Below, piece after piece: positions 8,569 through 17,118 of a DNA stretch of 35,495 nucleotides. Made by a program: the position numbers and the translations under genes. Numbering within the stretch: position 1 is the stretch's first letter; each line of letters opens with the position of its first letter. Below the pieces are notes generated by a model. It was not told the DNA's origin. It was given only the letters and a program-made list of their open reading frames with translations, and did no database searches. This stretch comes from Lachnospiraceae bacterium (GTDB lineage: Bacteria; Bacillota; Clostridia; Lachnospirales; Lachnospiraceae), in contig JAFTVH010000082.1 of assembly GCA_017465845.1 (NCBI GenBank), forward strand, positions 1 to 35,495, given 5' to 3'.

Positions 8569-8799
8569 TTAATCCTCATCTTCCAGTTCCTGAATCAGTG
8601 CATATAAAGCCTCTGCGGAATTAAAGTTCCGGGGAATGATCTTCTCAGCGGTAATTACCACATCAAACTGATCCTCGATTTCTGCAATGATGGATACAAT
8701 GTCAAAAGAATCCAGGATCTTGTCATCGATCAGGCTATCGCATGTCTCAAAATCTACCTCGGGGTGTAAGTCTCTTAAAATCTCCAATAATTCTTCCAT
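8569..8799 (-). CDS. Acyl/aminoacyl carrier protein (DltC-like)
   Basis: 76 residues, the usual size of DltC and free-standing acyl carrier proteins. The phosphopantetheine attachment site is in KILDSFDIVS, with Ser31 as the modified residue; the DSFD form is closer to DltC-like carriers than to the DSL of fatty-acid carriers. It is strongly acidic, as expected for this family. It starts 2 bases after the stop of the adenylating ligase that presumably loads it, and is followed at once by the MBOAT gene that would unload it. It acts in the cytoplasm. Confidence 0.93.
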   Translation of the reverse strand: MEELLEILRDLHPEVDFETCDSLIDDKILDSFDIVSIIAEIEDQFDVVITAEKIIPRNFNSAEALYALIQELEDED

Positions 8800-8801
8800 T
8801 T

Positions 8802-10322
8802 TTATTTTTCCTTTCCTGTCTGATAATTTTTCTTTAAGGTTACTCTGTCAATTTTACCGTTTGCGGTAAGAGGCATTTGCTCCAGTCTGATAATGCGGTT
8901 GGGAATCATGTAACGGGGCAGCTTCTCCTTCAGAAGCTCTGCCAGGCTCTTTTCCTCCATCTCACCCACATAGTACAGAACAATCCTGCCTTTTATTTCA
9001 TCATATATGCAGCCTGCCATTTTGATATCAGGCAACATATTGACATTCACTTCAATCTCTCCCAGTTCAATGCGGTGTCCCATATGTTTGATCTGGTAGT
9101 CCTTTCTGGATACAAATACCAGTTCCCCATATTCATTGTACCGCCCCAGGTCTCCGGTTCTGTAGATCAGCTCCGGATATGCAGTGTTCAGAGGATTCTG
9201 CACGAACACTTCATTGGTTTTGGTAAAGTTGTTATAATAGCCCAGCGTAAGGGATGTACCACGGATACAGATTTCTCCGGGCTCCTCGCCTGTGGCGCGC
9301 TCATTTTTTTCATTCAAAAGAATGATCTCTGTATTCTTAAAAGGACGTCCGATAGGAATCGCTTCCTTATCTTCAAATTCTCTTTCTACTTTATAGTAGC
9401 AGCACATGCCTGTCCCTTCTGTAGGCCCGTACAAATTGGTAAATTTGGCTTCCGGCAAAGCTTCTTTCCACCGTTTAAACTGCTTGATCGGGAAGACTTC
9501 ACTGCCGAAAGCCACGGTGCGTAAGTATTTCGGAACAATGGTCCTGAAGGTTCCGAATGCTGATATCATCACCAGCGCAGATACTACCCAGCAGACTGTA
9601 TTAATCTGATGTTCATTCAAAAATTCTACCAGCTTTACCGGGAACATAAACAGTTCCTTAGGAATCAGATAAGTCGTAGCACCAAATTTTAACGTAGGAT
9701 AAAGCTCTTTCAGGCAGGCGTCAAAATAGAGTGGCGTCTGATTTCCGAATACCGTATCCTCATTAAACTCCAGCACCTCACAAAGCTGCTCAATATAATC
9801 GATTACCGATCTGTGGCAGGCTACAACACCCTTGGGTACGCCGGTGGAACCCGATGTAAATACAATATAAATGGGATCGGTATCGATGGTCTTATCATAA
9901 ATTTCTTTCAAAGCAGCCTCATCAATCTCTGTGTCGCAGATATCGTCATACAGCACTACTTCTCCCGCAAACTCCAGACTCTCTGCCTGCTCCTTTGTCT
10001 TCTCATCACAGATGATCAGTTCAGGCTTCACATTCTGTAAGATCAGCTCGATTCTGCTTCTGGGCATTTCCTCGTCAATGGGAACATAAAAATCTCCGCC
10101 CTTGATGACTCCGAAAAATGCGGTGATTTCTTTGGGATGCTTGTTCATGAAAACCACTACCGGCTTTCTGCAAATTCCCTTTTTATGTAAAAATGTGCCA
10201 ATAGAACGGCTTTGATCATAAACCGCTTTAAATGTCAACGCCTCTTTGTCATCCGCAAAGGCAATCTTGTCAGGTTTTATCCGGACGATATTGTCCAGAT
10301 AGTCAAGTACATGATTCTGCAT
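8802..10322 (-). CDS. DltA-like amino-acid-adenylating carrier ligase
   Basis: 506 residues, the length of stand-alone DltA-type adenylation enzymes. Core motifs: ATP-binding loop IVFTSGSTGVPKG (153-165); A4 region FDACLKE with Asp201, the usual anchor of the substrate amine; YGPTEGTG (298-305); YRTGD (387-391); and catalytic Lys490 in LTANGK. The reaction is ATP-dependent activation of an amino acid and thioester loading on the carrier encoded next. Asp201 argues for an amino-acid rather than fatty-acid substrate. In DltA a Cys in the FCGE stretch lines the D-alanine pocket; by my eye alignment the matching stretch here is FGSE (272-275) with Gly273, so the pocket may be larger or of different stereochemistry. 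GAGGAG precedes the ATG. The racemase gene ends 24 bases upstream. Confidence 0.9.
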   Translation of the reverse strand: MQNHVLDYLDNIVRIKPDKIAFADDKEALTFKAVYDQSRSIGTFLHKKGICRKPVVVFMNKHPKEITAFFGVIKGGDFYVPIDEEMPRSRIELILQNVKPELIICDEKTKEQAESLEFAGEVVLYDDICDTEIDEAALKEIYDKTIDTDPIYIVFTSGSTGVPKGVVACHRSVIDYIEQLCEVLEFNEDTVFGNQTPLYFDACLKELYPTLKFGATTYLIPKELFMFPVKLVEFLNEHQINTVCWVVSALVMISAFGTFRTIVPKYLRTVAFGSEVFPIKQFKRWKEALPEAKFTNLYGPTEGTGMCCYYKVEREFEDKEAIPIGRPFKNTEIILLNEKNERATGEEPGEICIRGTSLTLGYYNNFTKTNEVFVQNPLNTAYPELIYRTGDLGRYNEYGELVFVSRKDYQIKHMGHRIELGEIEVNVNMLPDIKMAGCIYDEIKGRIVLYYVGEMEEKSLAELLKEKLPRYMIPNRIIRLEQMPLTANGKIDRVTLKKNYQTGKEK

Positions 10323-10346
10323 CTCCTTTACTCTCCTCTATTCTTT

Positions 10347-11066
10347 TTATTGTTTACCGGACAACAGTTCATATTCCGGCTTCAGTTTTCCACAAGTCAT
10401 GACAGCTTTTCTGGCAAGTACTTCCATGACATCAAGATAGCTGTCACTTAAGGGAAAATCTCTTTTGATCAGGGAGAGTTCCGTGCAGGCTAATAGTATC
10501 ACCTGTGCTCCCCGGTCGAAAAGTTCCTCCGATACCCGGTAAAAGCTGTCCATCTCGATTGCTTTTCCTGCTTTTACATTATCATAAATCAGGCTCATTA
10601 CCTTATCCTGGGATGCGTTTGACGGAATAATTGCCTCAATCTGGCACTCCGAAAGCGTCTGCTGAAAAAGTCCGCTTTCTATGGTACCGTTGGTAGCCAT
10701 GATGCCTGCTTTGCTAATTCCCTGCTGTTTTAAATAATCTGCCGTTTCTACTATGGCATTGATTACAGGAATACCGATTCCTTCTTCCAGCTGTCTGTGA
10801 AAATAATGTGCCGTAATACAGGGGATTGCCAGTATTTCTGCTCCCTGCTCTGCCAGTTGCCTGCCAACCTGAATCATGCCAGGCAAAGGACTTTCTTCAC
10901 TTTGCCCCAGAATGTATCTGGTTCTGTCCGGTATCTGGGGCTTGCTGTGAATCAATATCTCCATATGCTCCTGATCTATACCGGCTTGGCTCATCTGGGT
11001 GAGCAGCTGGAGAAAGTAGACTGTTGCCATGGGACCAAGCCCGCCTATTACACCTAATACTTTCAT
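10347..11066 (-). CDS. Aspartate/glutamate racemase family protein
   Basis: 239 residues from the ATG at 11066, which gives the N-terminus MKVLGVIGGLGPMAT typical of the family; an ATG 24 bases earlier has no ribosome site, and the chosen one has only a weak AGGG. The two active-site cysteines are both present: Cys83 in AIPCITAHYF and Cys194 in LLACTELSLI. Family members interconvert L and D forms of aspartate or glutamate by two-base catalysis without cofactor. The Asn that usually follows the first Cys (CNT) is Ile here, so a different side chain is possible. Its place directly before the adenylating ligase suggests that it supplies a D-amino acid to that pathway rather than to peptidoglycan synthesis. 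Confidence 0.9.
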   Translation of the reverse strand: MKVLGVIGGLGPMATVYFLQLLTQMSQAGIDQEHMEILIHSKPQIPDRTRYILGQSEESPLPGMIQVGRQLAEQGAEILAIPCITAHYFHRQLEEGIGIPVINAIVETADYLKQQGISKAGIMATNGTIESGLFQQTLSECQIEAIIPSNASQDKVMSLIYDNVKAGKAIEMDSFYRVSEELFDRGAQVILLACTELSLIKRDFPLSDSYLDVMEVLARKAVMTCGKLKPEYELLSGKQ

Positions 11067-11113
11067 ATTGTTATCAACCCTGTTTCTCATTTGGATTGCG
11101 CCAAATTATCGCA

Positions 11114-12730
11114 TTAATTTACGGTCGGATACTGATCGTGGTCATAATTATGGGAATTATAGTGCTGCGCCGAATACTCCATCAACTGTACATCCGTCCA
11201 CATAAATATGGTAGGGTGGTCTTTTCTCGGGGTGGTGTCAAAATGATACCATCCGTCACCGATATCCACCAGATTCCAGTAATGCATAGTCTTAGCCGGA
11301 ATCTTTTCAATATCCATGTTGGTGATACCTGCTCTTGTCAACAGTACTTTCGCCGTACATGCATATACATAACAATCGCCTTTACCAAATACAAGACCTT
11401 CGTAGGCTCCCTGAATCCAATTTATCTTTTCCGAATGATTAATGTACGAGATATGGCTCATATTGTAATTATAGATAGCCTGTACTTTTTCCAGGGCTGT
11501 CATCTCCGGTTTAATAATCTTAGCCAGAACTGCATCTGCCAGTTCATTTACCTGCTCTTCCGTATACAGTTTAGGGTAAACTGTAACCGTAATGGTTTTG
11601 GACGTTATATTACCTGCCAGATCGGTAGCCGTATAGGTCACCTGGTAACTGCCTTCCGCATTCAGATTGACAGTACTGCTGTCAATGTCCAATGTCAGTC
11701 CTTCCTCGCAATTGTCGGTAACCTTTATGTTCTTTTTGTAAGAAACCGTATCACCCACTACAAGCTGGATATTACTTATCCCTGAGATGACAGGTGCCTG
11801 TGTATCTGCTTCCAATGTAAGAGATGCAGTCATCACCGTCTCATTGTTTCCCTCATCCTTAAGGGACAATTCCACCTCCTGAGTACCGATGAACGTCAGG
11901 TCCGGCTCCTTTATAAAAGTCGCAGACACTGACGTGGCATCCTCTACAGATACGATAAATTCCTCCGCACTTCTTGGTACCAATGCATATCCTGACACAT
12001 CCTGCACCTCTGCCCGAGGAGCCACGGTATCTACTACATGAAGCACAGGCTCATAGCTTCTGTCATCAGCCACAATGGTCACTTTATAATCTGTCACCGT
12101 ATTCATATTGAGGGCAGCCATATCCGTAACAAATTCAGCCTGATGCGCTTCCACCACGAACTCTTCTAAAGTCGGCGGTTTACTTCCGGCTTCCACGGTC
12201 AGTTCTTCTATCACCTGGGCGATATAAATTTCGGACTCGATTTCCGTGATATTTTCACCCTGGTCTGTCAGCCGCACAGTCACCTTCTGACTTCCTGGCT
12301 GTGTAAAATCCGGTTTCTTTACAAAAGCTGTCATCACTCTGGTGGCGTCCATGATATCTGTTACCAAATCCTCAGCAACGCAGACTTCACCCATCTGCAG
12401 TTCCACCGTCACAGCCTGCGCCTGTGGCGCTATCGTATCTTCTATATATAATGTGGCTTTATGGGTGAACCACCCTGATTTTACCACAATCTGATAGGTT
12501 CCCGGTACTGTAATATCAAACTCCTGGCTTTCCTCGGTAAAGAATGCCTCGGCATTCCCATCCTTCATAAAATTAGAAGGCAGAACATTAACGCCGGCCT
12601 CCACCCGGCAGACCTTGTAAGCCAGACTGTCGATATAAAACCATGCACTAACTCCGGCTGCAGTGAGAAGCAATAATATCAGACATAGGATAAATTTCTT
12701 GGATTTTTTCTTTTTTCTTACTGTTTTCAT
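11114..12730 (-). CDS. Membrane-anchored transglutaminase-like protein with Ig-like repeats
   Basis: 538 residues. A basic start and a transmembrane segment (about 13-32) are followed by several Ig-like beta-sandwich repeats, the last with GSYQVTYTATDLAGNITS (360-377), and then a C-terminal transglutaminase/cysteine-protease-like domain (about 390-515). Its triad is complete: Cys453 in GKGDCYVYA, His483 in TMHYWNLV, Asp498 in WYHFDTTP. Such proteins act outside the membrane on cell-wall peptides or surface proteins. It begins a transcription unit: a strong terminator lies upstream at 12839-12886. A TATAAT at 12744-12739 stands only 8 bases from the ATG, with no good -35 box and no clear ribosome site, so promoter and start are uncertain. 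The racemase gene follows after 47 bases, placing this gene at the head of the Dlt-like operon. Confidence 0.87.
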   Translation of the reverse strand: MKTVRKKKKSKKFILCLILLLLTAAGVSAWFYIDSLAYKVCRVEAGVNVLPSNFMKDGNAEAFFTEESQEFDITVPGTYQIVVKSGWFTHKATLYIEDTIAPQAQAVTVELQMGEVCVAEDLVTDIMDATRVMTAFVKKPDFTQPGSQKVTVRLTDQGENITEIESEIYIAQVIEELTVEAGSKPPTLEEFVVEAHQAEFVTDMAALNMNTVTDYKVTIVADDRSYEPVLHVVDTVAPRAEVQDVSGYALVPRSAEEFIVSVEDATSVSATFIKEPDLTFIGTQEVELSLKDEGNNETVMTASLTLEADTQAPVISGISNIQLVVGDTVSYKKNIKVTDNCEEGLTLDIDSSTVNLNAEGSYQVTYTATDLAGNITSKTITVTVYPKLYTEEQVNELADAVLAKIIKPEMTALEKVQAIYNYNMSHISYINHSEKINWIQGAYEGLVFGKGDCYVYACTAKVLLTRAGITNMDIEKIPAKTMHYWNLVDIGDGWYHFDTTPRKDHPTIFMWTDVQLMEYSAQHYNSHNYDHDQYPTVN

Positions 12731-12838
12731 ATGGTTCCATTATACTCTCATTTTATTTTTTATCCAGAGGTTTTTCCTAAAATTGTGAATATTCGCCAAA
12801 GAATTCCTAAGTTCTAATGTCTGTCTGTATCTCCCTGA

Positions 12839-12886
12839 CAAAAATATTCCAAACCAGATGCCTTATAAGCATATGGTTTGGAATAT
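12839..12886 (-). terminator. Rho-independent terminator of the kinase/VWA operon
   Basis: ATATTCCAAACCA (12844-12856) pairs perfectly with TGGTTTGGAATAT (12874-12886). An inner ATGC/GCAT extends the stem to 17 pairs with one mismatch. In minus-strand RNA it is followed by a U-run (plus-strand A-run at 12840-12844). It lies 31 bases after the zinc-ribbon gene and separates that operon from the transglutaminase operon. Confidence 0.85.
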
Positions 12887-12916
12887 CAACAAATTACCCT
12901 TTTCTTTTTCCTTACG

Positions 12917-13435
12917 CTACACTAATTTGTGACCGCAGCTTGTGCAGAATTTATTACCCTTACCGATAGGTTTATTACAATTCGGACACGTACTGTTCGA
13001 TTTCTTTTTCATGAAAGGTTTTTTCGCAACCTTCTCCTCTTTCTCGGCAGGTTCTGCTTCTTCCTTTGCCTCATTCTGCATAACTTTCTCACCGGATTGT
13101 GTTTCCGTCGACTGTATCTCCTTCACATTTTCTTCCGGTGTATCAACCTGTGGTTTCTCTTGTGGCTCAGCTTGTGAAGCCTGCTCTTCCGATGCCTGTT
13201 CAGGTTCTACAGGTATCCGTTTTCTGAACTTGCGAATGCCAAGAGCTACCATAATAACTGCTGCAATCAGGAAAATCCAGTAAAACCTGGCTATCTTTCC
13301 CAACGTTGCATCCGTAAACAGCAGATTGATTCCCCATATTTTCGAGTACAACCACACACCTGCGGCAGCCAACAACACTCCAACCAGAATGATCAGAATT
13401 CCTTTTACTTTATTAATAATATTTGCTTTTTTCAT
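12917..13435 (-). CDS. Small membrane protein with C-terminal zinc ribbon
   Basis: 172 residues. Two hydrophobic segments (about 12-31 and 50-67) form a hairpin, followed by a charged Glu/Gln/Pro-rich linker (75-145). At the very end is a CxxC...CxxC zinc ribbon: Cys150, Cys153, Cys164 and Cys167, within CPNCNKPIG and FCTSCGHKL. The ribbon should lie in the cytoplasm. Proteins of this build are common in Clostridia and mostly uncharacterised. AAGGAGG precedes the ATG by 9 bases. It is the last gene of the kinase operon, 14 bases after the VWA gene, and a terminator follows. It may be an adaptor for the kinase or the VWA protein; no enzymatic motif is seen. Confidence 0.8.
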   Translation of the reverse strand: MKKANIINKVKGILIILVGVLLAAAGVWLYSKIWGINLLFTDATLGKIARFYWIFLIAAVIMVALGIRKFRKRIPVEPEQASEEQASQAEPQEKPQVDTPEENVKEIQSTETQSGEKVMQNEAKEEAEPAEKEEKVAKKPFMKKKSNSTCPNCNKPIGKGNKFCTSCGHKLV

Positions 13436-13449
13436 TTAGACCAGCCTCC

Positions 13450-15633
13450 TTATGGAGTTTCTCCCATCCAGGAACCACCTATCTGCCAGAAATAGTCAGC
13501 AAGCGGTGTTTCTCCCGTTTCATTTTCAATATCCTCATATGGTACCCCCACATGATATTCTCTCTCTGCAAATGCATCATTGACATCTACCGATACATTG
13601 ACTACTCTGCTGTAGTTATCGGGATCCATGACTACAGTAAACTGAATAATATAGTCATTTACCATATATTCACCAATTGCAGAATAGATTTCACCCAGCA
13701 CTTCACTGGAGTCTGCCTGTATAAACTTACCGCCGCAGCTGGTAGCAATATAGCTGAGATACTCAGTATCAGCTCCTCCGAAACCTATGGTGTATACATA
13801 AATATTCTTACGTTTCAGATCCTCCAGTACTGCATCAATTCTGCTGGCATCACCATCGGCACCGTCAGATAAAAGTATAACAATTTTCTTACCGCTTTCT
13901 CCTTCCAGTTCTATACCTGCCTGCTGAAGACCAAGATAAATGCTGGTTCCGCCACCGTCATAGATGGAATTGATTCCCTGTAAAATAGGTGTTCTGTTAT
14001 CAGATATCGGAGCAACAACTTCTGCCCTGTCATCAAATGCCACCAGACCAATCCTGATATCATCTTCTACGCTCTTAACAAAGTTAGCAACCGCCTTCTT
14101 GGTATCTTCAAGAGGAGACCCACTCATACTTCCGCTTCGGTCTACGACAAGGACTACTGACATCTCCTCATCCTTTTCAATTTCCGCTTCATCCAGTATC
14201 TGAAAATCACTGATTGGACTGTTCATTTCCATGATGGAGAAGTTGCTCTTTTTCAGCTTTTCCTCTAATTCCATTGCCACATTGACAGTAACACGTACTA
14301 CCGGGAAATCTGTTGCATCGATTTCACGTATGATCAGACCATTATATAATGCATCCAGAACATCCAGCATAAACTGGTAAAAGTTATCACCGGCACCATA
14401 GTAATAATAGCCATTGTCTACGAAATTGAGCAGTTCTGTAATTCGATTCCAGATAATATCTATGGTTATGTTCTCCATATCAAAGTAAGCCGGCTTATCA
14501 ATCTGACCATTTTTCATCTGATAAAAAGTTACAAAGTCTTCCATCAACATCGCGGTGGGTTCAATCGTATCATCATCAGTCTCTTTAATGACTTCAACAA
14601 GAAGTTCCTTTGCTTTCTCGTCCTCTTTTGCCTGATAATACAACTGCGCCAGTTCTATCTTATATGCAACAGTATCTCTCTCTGTTACAGGAGTAGTTGT
14701 TTCGATAAAGTTAATGGCTCTGCGCACAGGCTCACTTTCAATAGTATCTTTCTTCGTCTGGATCTGATTCTCCAGTCCTTCCATCTGATTAGTCAGTTTC
14801 AGTTTTTCTGCTTCTGAAGCTGTTTCCTGATATTTTACATTCAGTTCATTCAGCTTATTCTGCAGCTCATACAGTTCCTCGCGCAGTTTAGCAATTTTGC
14901 TGTTCTGGTCATCCAGATATGCTCCCTGCTTTGCAATGATATTTGCCAAAAGGGCTCTGTTTTCAAAAGTTTTGTTGGAATTAAATGCTTCCGTAGCCTT
15001 ATCCAGTGCCTTTGTAAAATCACCGGTCTGGATGGCATATACTGCCTGCACTTTCTGGGAAAGCATGGAATTATCCTTTTCCAGTTCTACTAATGTCTCG
15101 CTGCTGATGCTCTGAGATGACATCATATCCAGCATAGCCTGAATATTAGCACTGTTTTTCTTAACATCAATGCTGTTCTGCACCTGAAGCAATAAGCCCA
15201 ACAGTTTTTCTCTTGTAGAAGTCTTCAGCTGTTCATATTGCTCGTAGTACGTACTCTCTTCCAGAGCAGCTTCTGAAGTCAGAAACTCTTCCAAAACTCC
15301 CTTCGCCTCTGACAGTCTTGCATCACTTTTCTTGGCAAGATATCCTTCTGCATAACGGATTCCGGTCTCGTAATCACTCTGAAATCCAGCTGCCAGCACA
15401 AGCAGTTGTCTGGAAATATCATTTTCCTTCATCTGTTCACACTGGGCTGCAAGGATTCTCCCCTGCTCATAGTCACCCAACTCCAGCAGCTTGGATGCCA
15501 CATAGTTCTGCTGCTGAACCAGTGTCTCCGTTTTGTGAGAACGGACGAATGATGTAATCAGAATGGCTGCAGCAATCACCAGGACTGCCACAATGATTCC
15601 TATGATGAGCTTCGTCAATTTATTCTTTTTCAT
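13450..15633 (-). CDS. Membrane-anchored von Willebrand factor A (VWA) protein with helical stalk
   Basis: 727 residues. A transmembrane segment (about 9-29) is followed by an alpha-helical region with TPR-like and coiled-coil character (about 35-350, strongest around 245-300). A VWA domain occupies roughly 490-660. Its metal-ion-dependent adhesion site is intact: DRSGS (Asp498, Ser500, Ser502), Thr563 in GGGTSIY and Asp590 in LLSDGADGD. A short beta-rich tail follows; there is no LPxTG sorting signal. VWA domains bind protein partners or ligands through the metal. The start overlaps the stop of the preceding gene (ATGA), with GGAGG upstream, so the two proteins are translationally coupled and may form a complex at the membrane. 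It could be a surface adhesin or a scaffold for the kinase system. Confidence 0.87.
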   Translation of the reverse strand: MKKNKLTKLIIGIIVAVLVIAAAILITSFVRSHKTETLVQQQNYVASKLLELGDYEQGRILAAQCEQMKENDISRQLLVLAAGFQSDYETGIRYAEGYLAKKSDARLSEAKGVLEEFLTSEAALEESTYYEQYEQLKTSTREKLLGLLLQVQNSIDVKKNSANIQAMLDMMSSQSISSETLVELEKDNSMLSQKVQAVYAIQTGDFTKALDKATEAFNSNKTFENRALLANIIAKQGAYLDDQNSKIAKLREELYELQNKLNELNVKYQETASEAEKLKLTNQMEGLENQIQTKKDTIESEPVRRAINFIETTTPVTERDTVAYKIELAQLYYQAKEDEKAKELLVEVIKETDDDTIEPTAMLMEDFVTFYQMKNGQIDKPAYFDMENITIDIIWNRITELLNFVDNGYYYYGAGDNFYQFMLDVLDALYNGLIIREIDATDFPVVRVTVNVAMELEEKLKKSNFSIMEMNSPISDFQILDEAEIEKDEEMSVVLVVDRSGSMSGSPLEDTKKAVANFVKSVEDDIRIGLVAFDDRAEVVAPISDNRTPILQGINSIYDGGGTSIYLGLQQAGIELEGESGKKIVILLSDGADGDASRIDAVLEDLKRKNIYVYTIGFGGADTEYLSYIATSCGGKFIQADSSEVLGEIYSAIGEYMVNDYIIQFTVVMDPDNYSRVVNVSVDVNDAFAEREYHVGVPYEDIENETGETPLADYFWQIGGSWMGETP

Positions 15634-17108
15634 TCCGTATCACCTCCCAGATTCAGAAGATCCACATCGATTCTGGTCAAATGCGGGTAAACACTGCGCA
15701 CTGCTTCCGGATTCTCAATCGGATTGTCCCGAAGCATCAGTACCTGAAGGTTCTCAAGTCCGGACAGACTGCTGATATCCTTGATATCGTTGTTGTACAT
15801 CCACAGCTGTTTCAACCGGATCAGCCCGGAAATCGGTGTCATATCAGAAACCCTGTTGTCCGCAAAATCCAGATACTCCAGATTAACCAGCCCTGAAACT
15901 GCCTGAATATCACCAATCTGATTGCCCCATATACCCAGAGATGTCAAATTGACAAGACCAGACAGACTACTGATATCCCGGATATTATTCCATCCCAGAT
16001 TCAGTTTCATCAGACCTGTGAGACCTCTTAAAGCCTCCAGATCCTGTGCAGTCAAATCGTTTCCTACCAGTGACAGTTCTTTGACAGAAGCACATTCTGC
16101 CAGGCCACCAATGTCCAGACCCGGCTGATATACGGCTACCACACGCTCCAAGAACGGCATATAACGCAGATCATTTAAAGTAGAAATCTGACCTTGCGCA
16201 TAGAGAGAATATCCGTAACCATCCACAGAATAAGTGTCTTCTTCCAGGTAAACATTACGGGTATCTTCACTGTCACCTACGGAAGTTCCTACAATATACA
16301 GTTCTGTTATCTGTTCAATATCATCATTATAAATAGGTTCGCTATAGGGAATCTGCAGCTTGTTGCGGATAATCTGTTCGATCAACGGCTCTTCCAATTC
16401 TACCAGAATATCCTGAATAGCAATATCATACTCATACACTGCAATGTCACTCTGGTATCCTGTAGTGTTAATTGCCATAGCTTTTATAGTTGTAATACCA
16501 TTGCGCAGGATAAGAGGCTTATCGTATACAGAAGACTCGGCTGTAGGCTCTGAACCATCCACTGTATAGTAAATCGTCTGTTTTTCCTCAGATGGTATTA
16601 ACTCCACCTGAATTCTTTCCTTGTATTCTCCGCTTGAGTGATTCACCGTGGGAGGTTCCGGACGAGTCACATAGTACAATTTATCGATGACCTCATCATC
16701 CACCTTCTCTACAGCTTCTTCCAGCAAATCTCTGGCTTCATCCAATTTCTGCTGACGTATATAAATATCAGCCAGTTTTTCATAGACATCAGCCTGTAAA
16801 TCATCCATTTCCAGCATATTCCTGTACACTGCTTCCGCATAAGTGAACATATTGTTGGAATCATAGGCTTCTGCCAGACCAAGGTTGGCCTCCTTGTTCT
16901 TTTCATCCACATCCAAAGCCTGTCTGTAGGATGCAATAGCCTGCTCATAATTCAGCTCCGACAAGTAACGATTACCAGCAGCAATACAGGCCTTCACTTC
17001 TACTGACTTCTGATACTGCAGATATCCGACGAATGCTGCCACGACCAGGACTACCGCACAGGGGACACCCAGCACAAGAAGCTTGTGCTTTCTCCAAAGT
17101 TTCTTCAT
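15630..17108 (-). CDS. Membrane-anchored TPR, chitobiase-like and leucine-rich-repeat protein
   Basis: 492 residues: transmembrane segment (about 11-31); tetratricopeptide repeats (about 36-135) with AIASYRQALDVDEKNKEANL; a chitobiase-like beta domain (about 150-228) marked by TIYYTVDGSEPTAESSVY; then internalin-type leucine-rich repeats (about 340-480), for example LVNLTSLGIWGNQIGDI. The topology puts these domains outside the cell. LRRs of this kind bind proteins. AGGAGG stands 6 bases before the ATG. The gene lies 10 bases after the small membrane protein gene and overlaps the VWA gene by 4 bases. Combined TPR, LRR and VWA partners behind a kinase suggest a multi-protein surface assembly. 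No catalytic motif is seen. Confidence 0.85.
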   Translation of the reverse strand: MKKLWRKHKLLVLGVPCAVVLVVAAFVGYLQYQKSVEVKACIAAGNRYLSELNYEQAIASYRQALDVDEKNKEANLGLAEAYDSNNMFTYAEAVYRNMLEMDDLQADVYEKLADIYIRQQKLDEARDLLEEAVEKVDDEVIDKLYYVTRPEPPTVNHSSGEYKERIQVELIPSEEKQTIYYTVDGSEPTAESSVYDKPLILRNGITTIKAMAINTTGYQSDIAVYEYDIAIQDILVELEEPLIEQIIRNKLQIPYSEPIYNDDIEQITELYIVGTSVGDSEDTRNVYLEEDTYSVDGYGYSLYAQGQISTLNDLRYMPFLERVVAVYQPGLDIGGLAECASVKELSLVGNDLTAQDLEALRGLTGLMKLNLGWNNIRDISSLSGLVNLTSLGIWGNQIGDIQAVSGLVNLEYLDFADNRVSDMTPISGLIRLKQLWMYNNDIKDISSLSGLENLQVLMLRDNPIENPEAVRSVYPHLTRIDVDLLNLGGDTE

Positions 17109-17118
17109 GTTCTACCTC

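Noticed and set aside
8877-9524. A 215-codon open frame on the plus strand
   Set aside because: It shadows the adenylating ligase, whose motifs A5 to A10 are encoded on the other strand.
5262-10322. Reading the operon as an ordinary dlt D-alanylation operon
   Set aside because: The order and the racemase differ from dlt, the ligase lacks the DltA pocket Cys by eye alignment, and the DltD-like protein has Cys for Ser. Called Dlt-like only.
11024-11785. A 253-codon open frame on the plus strand
   Set aside because: It lies opposite the transglutaminase catalytic region and the racemase start, both well supported on the minus strand; no domain or start signal.
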